This document shows positions 43,601 to 53,700 of a stretch of DNA of 64,000 nt, in pieces (positions within the stretch are counted from its first letter, which is position 1; each line of letters begins with the position of its first letter). Source of the stretch: Auriscalpium vulgare (lineage: Eukaryota > Basidiomycota > Agaricomycetes > Russulales > Auriscalpiaceae); NCBI GenBank assembly GCA_019915015.1, contig JAHBBC010000001.1, positions 868,001 to 932,000 on the forward strand. The letters are read 5' to 3'. The translations under genes and the position numbers were made by a program. The notes under the pieces were generated by a model. The model was not told the origin of the DNA and did not search any database. It saw nothing but the letters and a program-made list of their open reading frames with translations.

Positions 43601-44724
43601 AGCTACTCAAATCTATTTACGGGCTCAAGCAAGCTGGCCGAGTCTGGAACGATCTACTCGACGCAATTTTTGCGGAGCTAGGGTTCACTCGACTGTTCTC
43701 GGACCAGTGTGTATACATCAGACAGCAAGGCAACGATCTGTGGATCGCGGCAGTGCATGTTGATGATATGCCAATTCTAGCAACAGGCACGGAAGCTATG
43801 CGCACCATCAAAGAAGAGCTCAAATCGAAATTCGAGATCTCAGATCTCGGCGAGATCCGACAAGTCGTCGGGCTCGAAGTCATTCGAGATCGCAAGCAAG
43901 GCACACTGAAGATATCACAGAAATCATTCATTCGGCGCATACTCGAGCGCTTCGGGATGCCCAACGCGACACCAGTCGCAACACCTCTGGACCACAACGT
44001 GAAGCTCACGAAGGTTACGGAGATAGCGGAGACATCATTCCGATCCAATTATCAATCGGCGATCGGATCTCTCATGTATCCTGCAATCGGCACTCGCCCT
44101 GACATTGCATTCGCAGTGCAATTCCTTAGTCAATTCAATTCTAATCCGGGTCCCGAGCACTGGACAGCAGTCAAGCGCGTCATGCGCTACCTCAAAGGGA
44201 CGGAGGACTTGGGAATCGTGTACGGCGGAGAAACCACGGAGAAGCAAGGCATAGTTACCAGCCTCGAGGCTTACTCGGATGCCGATTGGGGAGGAAATTT
44301 GGATGACAGGAGGTCAACTTCCGGTTACGTCTTCAAGATCGCGGGAGGCCCGATCTCTTGGAGTTCGAAGAAGCAACCGACAGTTGCCATATCCAGTATG
44401 GAAGCAGAGTACATGGCCCTGAGCCATGCGGCACGCGAAACGATCTGGATTCGCAGATTCCTCAGGGAATTAGGCGCGCCCATGGACGAGCCGACGCAAA
44501 TCAACGTCGATAACCAGGGCACCATCAAATTTTCGCAGAATCAGACTTTTCACGCCCGGAGCAAGCATATCGACATCCGGCATCATTTCATTCGAGACTG
44601 TATTACTTCTAACGAAGTGTCAGTTGAATACTGCGCGACCCTCGACAATCTCGCAGACGTATTCACAAAAGCACTACCTAAGCCGCATCACCAGGAACTT
44701 GTTCAGCACTTGGGAATGCGGTAA
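40609..44724 (+). CDS. gag-pol: Copia Gag-Pol polyprotein
   Basis: 1371 residues, one uninterrupted frame from ATG 40609, about 80 bp after the 5' LTR. Order: Gag (UBN2-like, with WRMKIEDLL); zinc knuckle CYACGKKGHMKADC (about 235-248); protease DSAA (about 302; usual DSGA); GAG-pre-integrase with HRIFGHLN; integrase with D in SDLWGP, D in RIDNGREYL and E in NGIAERLNRTL (about 504, 568 and 604); RT with LVAQGFSQIPGIDFFETYSPV and active site HVDD (about 1050; usual YVDD); RNase H with YSDADWGGN and MEAEYMAL (about 1221 and 1264). This integrase-before-RT order defines Ty1/copia. It acts in cytoplasmic particles and then the nucleus. All key acidic residues are present, so it may still be active. 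Confidence 0.95.
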   Translation: MSDNTYGSGTYNTVRIDALRGTENYAVWRMKIEDLLTNADLWDYVDGTAKKPAAAATGADAKVQEAADEKIRVWTKKSRQALSAIRLRVADPLLVYVRDEKEAAAAWSILEELYQPKGTLGLVLARRNFFRAECAEGADVEEHIRKMRGLQSDLHSLGHQISDEDFGMALLTSLPESWDPYIRSIDRTALGKSGTVISRILEETKRQKEKAEKPSSDTALAAYKGKKKFDTRNITCYACGKKGHMKADCRSSKRDNGTGRQNGGGGNTAQANTAQEAPKKEEYAFASENSLTNRAGPPLWLADSAATSHIVRERSHFSSYRDTPGDIVRGVGNHSIAALGRGDVPVTFQVEGKSVQGVLRDAIHAPLAVANLVSIPRITENSMQVTFENDYLMIRTRAGTNIAKGRKVGRMYIMDLKPGSGAFPEMALVSGNARSWDSWHRIFGHLNMGSIKMLKSKNMVEGMNVDEGSAPEEQCTACIQAKQHVTPFPKESDTKIAEIGDLTVSDLWGPARTRGIRGEFYYVSFTDGKSRRSMVHFLKGKTGVLEKLKYYKSYIETQAGRKMKRFRIDNGREYLNEGILKFLLENGIKLELTAPHSSAQNGIAERLNRTLVEHARAMLLAHDLPKYLWPEAVAYATYLKNRSPTRALPDGKTPDEIFWGKKPDVSLLREFGTRCWVLQQDGQQGKLESKSRDMLFVGLSDNSRAWRYYNPQTRQVQTSRNIIFEEEKTITMGTGEEHILEAPARLEGEKDAEAGKSEPTAGQGGERGKTAPPAEAPKAPTPSKFPTPRAPSTRIAQHAPTNFRLLNNPAARGPREWKHHVPTDQAPVAVDKAAEEEEDEHEEYVLMTGSLVNDDPVDIKEAMTRPDWPKWKEAIERELGQLEKLGTYVKVELPADRDPVGCKWVLRTKRDTDGNIIKYKARLVAQGFSQIPGIDFFETYSPVVRLETLRMLFAIGAKYDLEIHVVDVVGAYLNGELKEEIYMKQPPGYDDGTGRVLQLLKSIYGLKQAGRVWNDLLDAIFAELGFTRLFSDQCVYIRQQGNDLWIAAVHVDDMPILATGTEAMRTIKEELKSKFEISDLGEIRQVVGLEVIRDRKQGTLKISQKSFIRRILERFGMPNATPVATPLDHNVKLTKVTEIAETSFRSNYQSAIGSLMYPAIGTRPDIAFAVQFLSQFNSNPGPEHWTAVKRVMRYLKGTEDLGIVYGGETTEKQGIVTSLEAYSDADWGGNLDDRRSTSGYVFKIAGGPISWSSKKQPTVAISSMEAEYMALSHAARETIWIRRFLRELGAPMDEPTQINVDNQGTIKFSQNQTFHARSKHIDIRHHFIRDCITSNEVSVEYCATLDNLADVFTKALPKPHHQELVQHLGMR

Positions 44725-44742
44725 TCGGGAGTCGAGGGGGAG

Positions 44743-44940
44743 TGTTGTAGTTAGTGGGAGAAGCCACTCGGCGACTCCCGAACATACTAGATTAGATTAC
44801 TAAGTACAGTAGATAAGCGAATTCCTAGTCATAGGAATATTCCAGTAGTCTTGTACTTAGGTATAAAGGCTCGCGTTCAGGAGCCGGAATAAATCAATCT
44901 TATTCTCTATTTTACTCGCTCTCTACTTGTTTATTCTACA
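44743..44940 (+). repeat. 3' LTR of the copia element
   Basis: 198 bp, same as the 5' LTR base for base as far as I can compare, preceded by the purine tract GAGGGGGAG (44734-44742). Confidence 0.92.
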
Positions 44941-45179
44941 ATCAGGGACCTAGGGTCCTCTCCGGCGCGTCGGATCTCCCTACTGAGGGTCGGTCCATGC
45001 GGATCCTCTTCTTCTGATGGCAGACTTGATAGCGATGAGACTTCCCCCTGTTCGTCTTGTGGTTCCTCGATTTCTGCCTCTATGGCCGCCTGTCGCGACG
45101 TATTGCGAGCGTCCGCCCTCGTGGTCCTCTGCGGCTGTGTTCGCGTTGGGAGGTGGGCTATCTTGGGTTTCGGCGCCAT
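44941..45179 (-). pseudogene. gag: Gypsy-1 Gag N-terminus, interrupted by the copia element
   Basis: ATG at 45179 (MAPKPKIAHLPTRT), 90 bp inside the 5' LTR. A basic N-terminus is followed by an acidic stretch (LPSEEEDPHG). The frame then meets the copia 3' LTR and would stop at 44931 within it. Across the 5-bp duplication ATCAG the frame continues at 40329. The MAP start and basic leader resemble gypsy-2 gag. Confidence 0.8.
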
Positions 45180-45269
45180 GTTGATCAGCGACCGGGTGCC
45201 GTCTACGAGGCTGATTTTAAAGCTCGAACACGATCGTCATCACCATACCCCTCGCGGTGGGCTCCAAAA

Positions 45270-45927
45270 TGATACGCTATCACCCGGGACGGACCCTAGC
45301 GGGGCGTGCGGCGAGTGCCTCACAGGGACAACAACCACCAACACTGCCTCCTATACGTCGCGCTTCAGTCCGGGTGACTAGTCTTGCTGAGGGGGGAAGG
45401 TGTTCGTGTCGCTGTTGCGCTTCGTGCCCTTCCCGCGGTCGTGCGGGGCCACCTCCTACCGCCTAAACACCAAACTAAACACTCACCTGCCTGGGGATGC
45501 CCTCTACGGGATCCTCCTCCGAGTGCTTCGCACCCGTGTGCGAAGCGTCCGCCTATGGGCCGTCGCACCCCCTCTTGCCTGTCCGCCTGCCTACCTGTTC
45601 CCACATCGGTGGGGTCCTTCCTTCCTAAGTCTGGTAGCGCCTCAGGCTACAGTTTCTGTGAGGTAAAGGGTGTGGGTGGCTTGCGCCGCCCACAGGTTGA
45701 TTGGGTTGCTACGTCTCGCGCAGCTCCCTAAGTAGTGGCTCTACCTACGTCGCTAAGCCCTCCCGATCTAGCCCGTTCCGGTGATCCGTTCCGTCGCCAG
45801 TCCCGGTTGCTCCTGGGTCGCCGGACCACGTTCCCATCACCCCCGCTCCCGCGACCCTGCGCCTCGCATGCTGCTTCCCCGTCTCGCGACGTCTCGCTAC
45901 ACGCTTGCCCGCGGCCTGAACCTATCA
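45270..45927 (-). repeat. 5' LTR of gypsy-1
   Basis: 658 bp; see 20985-21642. GCGC follows at 45928-45931 and precedes the other LTR at 20981-20984. Confidence 0.9.
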
Positions 45928-45931
45928 GCGC

Positions 45932-46982
45932 GACCCACGGCGATCGGCGTCTACGTCACCGACAATTGTGGCGCGCGTCAGACAACCAGATGCCCCCACT
46001 TGGTAAGTAATACCCACCGCCAGGAGACAAGCGGCCGCGCGGGAAACCGGTCGGATCGGACCTGTAGCTCGTCACCACGCTCCGCGCCAACCTCCCCCCA
46101 TACGATCCGCAACATGTACGCGCCTCGACTTCGCGCTGCTCCGCACGACGGCCGCAGCACGCGTGGGGGTCCGCAGGGCACTTCGTGCACGGTTCCCGTG
46201 CGTCATCTGCTACCGCTCGATGCTGGCACCCCGCTGGCGACGCGCGAGCAGGATCGGCATGCGAAGGAGGGAGGGTTGGCGGCCTCGCGCCCGCGAGGAG
46301 CGTCGCGCGCACCCCGACATTGCGCTGCTCCACACTCCGCCGCGTACGTGCTCGTCTGCGGTGCAGATGACTTCTTGCACGACGCCGTACGCTGTTGTCT
46401 GGCGAGGACAACTCGTGCGCGGACGTGAGGATGGAGGCGGCGCGCGCCGTCCAGAGAGGCGCGCGCGGAGAAGGGAATAATTTGGGCGCACCGTTCAAGG
46501 CTAGGCACAAGATGGACGGACGGCACAGTATCCGAAGGAGGGGGGCCGGCCCGTGTCCGCGACGGGGGGCTGGTTGAGGATCACAAGGTCTGGAAGGCGG
46601 CGCGTGAGGTACGTCCGTTCTTGTCTCCGCATTCTGGCCACCTTTGATTCATTTGCTACTCCAGATCCATCATTTTGCGCATGTCCTGGACGCGCTTTGT
46701 CAGATGGAGGTGTACATGGGGAGTGCAGGGATCTCCTGCAAGGTACCTCGCAGTCCCGAGTGCGGCTGCTCGCCGACTGTCGACCGACGATAGCCTACCC
46801 GTGAACAGTGCGAAGTCGGGCGCACTGTCATCCTTGCAGGCCGCAATGCCCTACACGCTGCGATCGGCGATGGTGGGGAGTGGGTGCACAAGTCACACGA
46901 GATGTTGGTTGTCAGCGTCAGAGCACAGCCCGCGATAGCGCGGCGTGTGCACATATGCTCACCGTCCTCATGTACGTGCAAC
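45932..46982. other. Spacer between two retrotransposons, no gene defined
   Basis: About 1 kb of GC-rich sequence that was contiguous with the region left of 20985 before gypsy-1 inserted. Donor-like GTAAGTAAT near 46000 and acceptor-like sequences occur, but no conserved frame. Frames of 100-200 codons on both strands overlap and show no domain. Confidence 0.4.
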
Positions 46983-46987
46983 TGTCT

Positions 46988-47592
46988 TGAGACGCCTCTG
47001 ATAGGTGAGTCTCGAGATTCGGGCGTAGGACGGGCGAGAGACGAGCCCAGGGAGGAACCAAAGGTGTGTTGTCCTGTCGGTACGGGGCTTCCCCGTGTTG
47101 ACAGACCTCCTCCGTAGCACGGAAGGAGTGGAGGGCGAGGAGATGTGATCACGCCCGTAGGCGCAAGGCCCGAGCGGGAGCTCAGTCGTTAGGAGGCTTC
47201 CTCCTGGTGACTGGCTCGAGAGAGAGAAGGGCGAGGCGCCGACGGCCCAAGTGCGTCGCGCGTGTGTGGTTCTGTGGGCGCGCTGTTGGCGCTTGAGAAG
47301 CCTCACGCGCTCGTGACTCGTCGCGTCGTCGATTCTCGTAGTCGACTAGCAACTACTTTACCTGAGGGAGACTTGAAGAGAATTGAGGAAGGCGAAGAGA
47401 CGAGAAAAAGAGAAAGAAAAAGAAACACGTTGTATTGATGATGCACGATGCTGTCAGTACACGACTTATATACTTACAGACATCTTCAAACTCCGACTAA
47501 TCTAATCTATTGTACAGTAATCTAATAGCGTCCTGCGTCGAGACTAATGACCTTCTGCCCGCGTTACCTCCGGGCCTCTTTCTCCCGTCACA
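46988..47592 (-). repeat. 3' LTR of the chromovirus
   Basis: 605 bp. The purine tract GACTGGGGGGGCTT precedes it on the minus strand. TATATAAG lies near 47470 (minus strand). ORF3 ends 5 bp inside it. Confidence 0.9.
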
Positions 47593-50107
47593 AAGCCCCC
47601 CCAGTCTCGGCGTTGGAAGCTTCGCTCGAATTGTCCCAAGAGGCCTGCAGCGCACCCAAGTTGAGGATTCCTAGGGCTGCGATGTCGGGGTCTGCGTTGA
47701 TCTGGCCTTCTGCATGTGCTTCCGAGCCTACACCGTCCAGTGCACGTCGTTCAGCTGGGCGCAAGGCATTACGCAGTTCCTTAGCCCACTGTGTCGGCGT
47801 GAGGGTGAAGTCTTGCTTCGCCGCGGAGAGATTGTTCAGACGTGTGGTGAACCAGACTTCGTTGGACCATGACCATTCTCCGTTCCATGCGCGACTGTCC
47901 AAGAAGTCCTTCTGTCTCGGCCAAAGGCTTCGTCCGCTCTTTCCTCCATACAGCCGATCTACCTCCGATGGGGCCGTGCGGTCGAAGCAGCTAGGAACTG
48001 GAGTGGTGGTCGCGTCGCCAATGCCATACTCCGTTACTAGCTGCGAAGGCCCCGTACCCGCATCCTCCAACAGGCTAGGAGGCCCAAATTGAAGGGCGAG
48101 TCTCCAAGAAATGCCACCCGCTTGCAGGAACATGCGCGCGTTAGGCTGCGTCATGAGGTCACGCACAGTCGCGAGATAAGCGTCCCAGATGTTGGCACGT
48201 GCCTCCCACCAACGAACCTGGGTGAGACTGACATGTGCGTACGCCGCCCAACTGTCTGGCAGGGGGGAAAGTGGCTGCGGTAAACGACTCCTTGGGTAGC
48301 TCCATCGGAAGGAAATGCCTTTGCTAAGCATAAAGGCAATCACGTCTGGCCACGGTGCATTGCAGGCGTCCCGCCACATCGCTACTCGCAGTTTTGAGCG
48401 TGACAGCAAGTGGATGTGCCCAGTAAGGATGGGAGTGGTGGGCGGGATGGACAACGGAGTCTCCGAAGGACGTAAGATAGCCGCTGAGAACGTAGCGACC
48501 CCATGCAGCGGTGAAGATGGCCCGTACACTTCCGTATTAACAGTGACAGGCTGCTCCTCTAAGCTGACGTTGGCCGGAGCGGGGGAAACAGGCTCGGTGT
48601 CCATGGCCGTCGACCGATCGCCGCGCGTCTCGGATATTCTGTCCATCAGTGAAGTCGTGGGCACTGTATCCAACCGTGACAACAAAGATGCGGGCTTAAC
48701 CAAAATTCCTTGGGACATGCGAGCGAGCAACGTTGGAACTTTTGGAGTGTCAAATTCTCTCGCTACACTCTCAACCATTGATGTGGGACCCGTCAGACGA
48801 TCAAGAAGAGATCGAGCGCTCGATCCACCCTCGAGAGAGCTGTCCTCTCGAGGTCTTTTACGTCCGCGTGCCTCGATGGGCGTGGTTGGTGCTCGGGAGG
48901 ATGAAGAAGAGCTATCCTTCTTCGCAGAACCGGACTGTCCAGTTCTGTCCTCCATAACCACGTCCGATGAGGCACGTTGCGACGAACTTTCTCCAGGCCG
49001 GTGATGGAGAGTTTGGAGAGAGACACGAATGGCGGTTTGAACATCGGCCTCTTCCTGATGCAGCTGATGCTCGACATCCGCGTCGCTTTCGCGGACTGGG
49101 GATGATGGGTCGACGTGTGCTCTCTGCTTCCCTTTCCCGGATGGCGATGAGGCGCGCGGCTCGGCAGTTGAAGGGGTTGGAGGATCGGCCGGTGGCCTCA
49201 TGGGACCGATGTTCTTCCCGTATATAGACTCGATGAAATCGTCTTCTTCATCCTGGTCATAGGCGGGAAGCGGGAGCATCTCCCATTCGCCCGGCAGCTC
49301 CTTGGTCGCACGGAAGTCGGTTATGTCGACGAACACGGTACCGTCCCCAGGTTCGGGATGGTTCAACCGAACCGCACATCCCATGTACTCGCCATCCTTC
49401 ACGTGCTTGGCTGCGATGTACCGCCTCGTGGAGGGGTCGTCCGAATCCATCTGTTCGTGCCAGCGACGGACTTCACTGACTTTTCGAATACGGTCTTTGC
49501 GGAGCAGTTCGTTTGTCCTATGCTTCAAGTTCTCGGCGTTTTTCTCCCACTTGTGCAAGCGTTTGTCTTGTGCGCGTGTTACCGCTACGATTTCTCGCGC
49601 ACCTAGATTGCGAGGGTTGAGCACTGCCAACTCCGGTTTCTCCAACCCGAAGTGCCACAGATACCGAGGGTTCGCGCCATGAAGGTAGAGTTCTTGAACA
49701 TTCGGCCAGGTGATTCGAGGGAGATGAAAGTCTATGAGGGTGCCCACGCGCTCTCCTGAAAGCCAAATGATGATCGTATTGGTCCAACCAGCTACAGGGA
49801 GGGGAATTGCTTCCCAGCCATGACCCGCATGAGTTGCGAGAAATACCACGAAAGCCATCCACTCGTGCATAGAACGACGAATGATCGAGAGTTGTTTCTT
49901 GAGGTCGCCTTTAACCGCTGGCTCTCGGGTCATGGCAGGGATACGTAGTGGTGCCGCATCGTAACCCAAGTACTTCTGCATGGCCTCTCCGATCTGCATC
50001 ATATGGCCTGTGTACTCCGTTAACCACGATAAGGCTTTCGGAGCGCATTGATACCGGTTGTTGCCGACACGTACGAAGCCGTTCCCGTCCGCTTGATTGT
50101 TATACAC
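47588..50107 (-). CDS. Chromovirus ORF3, large extra protein of unknown function
   Basis: 839 residues from the first usable codon (GTG, 50107). The frame is open up to a TGA at 50204-50206, and beyond it the same frame extends to an ATG at 50509. Seen: an N-terminal Trp-rich region (HGWEAIPLPVAGWTNTIIIW), a basic helical stretch (DKRLHKWEKNAENLKHRT), an acidic QDEEDDF patch, a long Ser/Pro/Asp-rich linker with KGKQR, and a conserved C-terminal domain (about 520-835) with SLWPRQKDFLDSRAWNGEWS and TPTQWAKELRNALRP. Few Cys, no signal peptide, no membrane helix, so not an obvious envelope protein. Three copies in this window keep the C-terminal domain, which suggests it matters to the element. 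It could be an accessory or gag-like protein; I do not recognise it. The stop overlaps the 3' LTR. Confidence 0.7.
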   Translation of the reverse strand: MYNNQADGNGFVRVGNNRYQCAPKALSWLTEYTGHMMQIGEAMQKYLGYDAAPLRIPAMTREPAVKGDLKKQLSIIRRSMHEWMAFVVFLATHAGHGWEAIPLPVAGWTNTIIIWLSGERVGTLIDFHLPRITWPNVQELYLHGANPRYLWHFGLEKPELAVLNPRNLGAREIVAVTRAQDKRLHKWEKNAENLKHRTNELLRKDRIRKVSEVRRWHEQMDSDDPSTRRYIAAKHVKDGEYMGCAVRLNHPEPGDGTVFVDITDFRATKELPGEWEMLPLPAYDQDEEDDFIESIYGKNIGPMRPPADPPTPSTAEPRASSPSGKGKQRAHVDPSSPVRESDADVEHQLHQEEADVQTAIRVSLQTLHHRPGESSSQRASSDVVMEDRTGQSGSAKKDSSSSSSRAPTTPIEARGRKRPREDSSLEGGSSARSLLDRLTGPTSMVESVAREFDTPKVPTLLARMSQGILVKPASLLSRLDTVPTTSLMDRISETRGDRSTAMDTEPVSPAPANVSLEEQPVTVNTEVYGPSSPLHGVATFSAAILRPSETPLSIPPTTPILTGHIHLLSRSKLRVAMWRDACNAPWPDVIAFMLSKGISFRWSYPRSRLPQPLSPLPDSWAAYAHVSLTQVRWWEARANIWDAYLATVRDLMTQPNARMFLQAGGISWRLALQFGPPSLLEDAGTGPSQLVTEYGIGDATTTPVPSCFDRTAPSEVDRLYGGKSGRSLWPRQKDFLDSRAWNGEWSWSNEVWFTTRLNNLSAAKQDFTLTPTQWAKELRNALRPAERRALDGVGSEAHAEGQINADPDIAALGILNLGALQASWDNSSEASNAETGGAL

Positions 50108-50203
50108 CCACTCGTCGTTGGTGCTATCGTTGGGCAGCGGGCGATAAGCCAGCCAAGGTCGTTTGTAATCCCACCATTCGATGGGAATGTCTGGACCGTC
50201 CGA

Positions 50204-50509
50204 TCAATAACGAAATGGGGGAGTCGCGTGTAAAGGAGTTCGTGAAGGTAAGGGCACCGGCGAGCGTCCGCACGGCGTTGGATCCATTCTGAATCCCACC
50301 CATTGAACTCCTGGGACTGAAGACGTGTAGATTTTGGCGAGATATCCTCCGGACGTCACTATGCTGTATGGCTTGACCGATTCATCGTAAACTGCCTTGG
50401 GGTCTCCGGCGCGCCGTCGACGCGCAATGTCTCGCAGTTTCCCTGCCGGTGGGGGCGTGGGAGCGGCTTCCGCTCCCCAACCATGCGATGGTTGTGCCCA
50501 CGATGACAT
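50204..50509 (-). CDS. Likely true N-terminus of ORF3, separated by one in-frame TGA
   Basis: ATG at 50509 (MSSWAQPSHGWG), then PPPAGKLRDIARRRRAGD and YSIVTSGGYLAKIY; the frame meets TGA at 50204-50206 and goes on as DGPDIPIEWWDYKRPW into the 839-residue frame. An adjacent frame over about 50220-50270 reads CPYLHELLYTRLPHFVID, which looks protein-like too, so two compensating frameshifts are as likely as one stop codon. Either the copy is slightly damaged or a recoding event is used. Confidence 0.5.
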   Translation of the reverse strand: MSSWAQPSHGWGAEAAPTPPPAGKLRDIARRRRAGDPKAVYDESVKPYSIVTSGGYLAKIYTSSVPGVQWVGFRMDPTPCGRSPVPLPSRTPLHATPPFRY

Positions 50510-50741
50510 TTGCGTTTGACGGGGTAGAGGCGAGGTGATGGTTCAAGACAAAGAAGAGGGACCTGAGTCGTCCGTTCTCCGTCTAAGCGCGCCTCGAGGC
50601 GGTGGCGCCCGGCGGGGTCACGTGCTGCAGTCGCGTCGCGTAGAATAAGTAAGATAGAATTAAAAGGCGATGCTCTTAGCAATGAATAGTACATCAAGAA
50701 ATAAAATCAGAAGAAATCATATACATGGAGGCGATCCTGCT
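50510..50741 (-). promoter_or_regulatory. Gap between chromovirus pol and ORF3
   Basis: 232 bp, AT-rich near pol (TATATGATTTC, near 50720) and then a CACGTG box near 50620. No reading frame bridges it, so ORF3 would need its own transcript, splicing or re-initiation. A promoter function is only inferred. Confidence 0.3.
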
Positions 50742-53700
50742 TCATCGTTTAGCAGGACCTGCCAAGCCCGCGTCCCGTCGGTAAGAGAATAATCGTTGGG
50801 GTGCGTTCCGTAAATCCGTGGCGGTTGCCCATGAGTCGTATAGCGGCGAATACCCCTCCCAACGAATGAGGTAGAGCATCTGCTTCCTGCGCTTATCGTA
50901 ACGATGACCGACAATCTTATCGACAGGATATTCTTCAGAAGCTGGCTTGTCTGAACGGGTGTCTGGCAACACAGTGCGATGCCCGAATTCGGGATCTGAT
51001 GGTCTGTACAGACGCAAATGTTCGAGATTAAGGACATTGGAGCCAGGGTAATTGTCGGGAAGTCGGAGACGATAGACTTTGGGGTTAATACGCTCCTGAA
51101 CTTCGAATGGACCAACTGCACGCTGTACTAGCTTGCTCCCTTCCCCTTTACTTTCCAACCATTCCAAAGAATGAGGATTCACCAGGACTTGGTCTCCGAC
51201 CTTGAATTCTAACTCTCGTCTACCCTTGTTGTAGGATTCGCTCTGTTTCAACTGAGCTCGCGCGAGAGCCATCCTCGCGCTTTCCCTATGGTATTGCATC
51301 AGTCGCACGAAATCATCGGATTGGTCATTCAATAACGCGTCCTGCGGAGCGGCTTCCGCTCCTTCTGCCTGCGCAAAATCTAAGCTGGATTTGGGTTGGA
51401 ACCCATAGAGTACGAAATGAGGGCTCATCCCCGTGGACGAATGGGGGAGATTATTATAAGCGTGTTCAAGCAGCGGCAACCATTCGGCCCAACTTGTCTT
51501 GTCCGTAGCGACATAGGCGCGTAGCATGATCTCCAGCTTCTGATTTACGATTTCAGTCTGTCCATTGTGCTGAGGATGATGCGAGGATGATAGAGACATT
51601 CTAGTTTTGAGCGCTTTCGACACCCCTTTCCAGAAGTCAGAAGTCCACCTAGGATCACGATCGGAAACTATGTTATCGGGCACGCCGAACCTGCAGATGA
51701 CATGATTGACAAAAAGCTTCGCGAATCCTTCAGCTGTTAGGCCAGTCGTAGTAGGAATAAACTGCGCATGTTTTGACATCCGATCGACTGTAACCAGGAC
51801 AGCATTGAACTCTAGTGACCAAGGTAGGCCAGTCACTAAATCCAGCGATACAGATTCGTAGGGGCGTCGCGGAACTGGATTCGGAATCAAACGACCGAAC
51901 TTAGTAAAGTTCCTGTGCTTGATTTTCTGGCACACATCGCAGGTGTCACAGAACCTTTGTACGTCTTTCTTCATTGAAGGCCAAAAGAATTTTCCGCTCA
52001 TGAGCTGCCATAGTTTCTCTGCGCCGGCATGAGCCGATTCGAATGGAGATTCATGAGCTTGAAGGAGCAGACTGGCTCGCAGGGATTTGGGAACACAAAG
52101 CCGGGGTTGGAAATCCGCGTCTCTAAAGTATAGCAGTCCTTTCTCGTCCTTGAAATATCGCTGTCCCGCATCCCAAGAATCCGGAGAAGTGCTAGTACTT
52201 TCCCATCTCTGCTTGAAAGCGGCATCCGCTTTATATCCTTGCAGAAAGGATTGCAGATAACTCTTATCCATGTGGACATGAATAGTAGGAGGGGGATTTG
52301 CGGCTTCCCAGGCTCGCTGCTTGTCGTACAGATCGGTATGCTCTGACAGGTCAGACGCCCTGATCTCTCCTGTGTCAGCTTCCGACGATGGCTCCCCCGA
52401 GATGTAGTCCTTCGTTGCGCGTTCCGAGTCTAGGTTCTTACTAGCCGTCTTGTAGGAACGGGTCGTAACTTGGAAACAATGATGTGGCGGATTAGACAAG
52501 CCGTCATTCCAGTCCGTTAATACCAATTGTACGGACTTCTCTAATTCTCCTACGGAGTTGCCCTTCAGAGGAGACTCGGACAACTTGACGAGCGTTAGAG
52601 CGGGTGAGTCTTCGTCGTTAGGAGTTACATACCTGGGCACGCCTTCGAGCAAGCGAGAGATGGGATCTACATTGGAGTGTACCCTACCCGGACGATGAAT
52701 GATCTCAAGGCCCGGAGCGTAAGCCGAGAAGACAGTTCCCCAAGCTCCCAGTCGTCGATTATTGTTTTCATACGTCTTTGCCCATTGAAGAGCCGCGTGA
52801 TCAGTGACGAGTAAGATACGTTCGCCTTCGATGAACGGCTGGAATTTTACGAGCCCTTCTTTAGCAGCTAGAGCCTCCCTCTCCGTTGCAGAATAATTCC
52901 TTTCCGCTGGCTTGAAAGTTCGACTCCAATATCCTACTACCCTTTCGACTTGTACGGTCGTATCCTCGAAAGAGCTTCCCCAGGAACTCTCGTAAACACA
53001 GTCAATAATCTTGCTCGATAAAGTGGTCGTGAGCTTGGGAACCGGCTTCCCCGACTCGTATGCCCGACGGACACGCTCATAAGTCCTCGTTCCTTTCAGA
53101 TCTTTCAAGGCCATTATTTGCACTTGTTGCAAAGTAACTCCTAGACCGTCTCCGGAAGCATCCGTATACAACCGATAGGGCTTCCCCATCTCCGGATGCG
53201 CCAGTACCGGAGCACGAGATAGAGCTTTCTTGATCTCTTCGAAGGCTCTTTCGTGTTCGGCACGCCAATTCCACGCAGCTCCCTTCCGGGTCAGCGAGAA
53301 TAGAGGAGTTGCAAGTGTAGCATAGTGTGGTATGAATGCTGAAAAATACACTGCCATCCCCAGGAACGTGCGTAATTCGGCCACCTTAGTAGGCCTCGGC
53401 ATCTTCAAGATGGCTTCCACCTTTTGTTTGTGCGTCGACAAACCTAACCGAGAGACTTTGTGTCCGAGTAGAATGATGGAACTATAGAAAAGATGACATT
53501 TCTTCGGAGATAATGTAATTCCTGATTTCTCAATGGCTCCGAGTACTTTGTCCAAATGTTCAATGTGTTCTTCATAGCTCCTCGAATAAACCACTATGTC
53601 GTCTATGTAGACCAGGCAAAACAACCAGAGGTACGGGGACAAGATCTCTTGCATGACGCGTTGGAAGATCGAAGGGCCGTTGCGTAGCCCGAAGGGCATC

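Larger units (their letters stand above)
40330..44940 (+). mobile_element. Complete Ty1/copia retrotransposon
   Basis: 4611 bp: two 198-bp LTRs that look identical (40330-40527, 44743-44940), target duplication ATCAG on both sides (40325-40329, 44941-44945), primer-binding site, one intact 1371-codon ORF, and a purine tract GAGGGGGAG before the 3' LTR. It is inserted in the N-terminal part of gypsy-1 gag, in the opposite orientation. Intact ORF and identical LTRs indicate a very recent insertion. Confidence 0.95.
20985..45927 (-). mobile_element. Gypsy-1: young Ty3/gypsy retrotransposon carrying an antisense gene cluster
   Basis: The 658-bp LTRs (20985-21642 and 45270-45927) differ at one position that I can see. 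They start TGATACG, end CCTATCA and are flanked by GCGC on both sides, a likely 4-bp target duplication. On the minus strand the order is gag start (45179), gag, zinc knuckle, protease, RT, RNase H, integrase, then about 5.3 kb of plus-strand genes, polypurine tract, 3' LTR. A copia element (40330-44940) and HLE-2 (32596-39374) interrupt gag. Without them the element would be about 13.6 kb. A TGG 4 nt after the 5' LTR (TGGAGCCCACCGCGAGG) is a plausible primer-binding site. Confidence 0.85.

Noticed and set aside
47588..50107. ORF3 as an envelope protein
   Set aside because: No signal peptide, transmembrane segment, cysteine pattern or cleavage site visible; the position alone is not enough.
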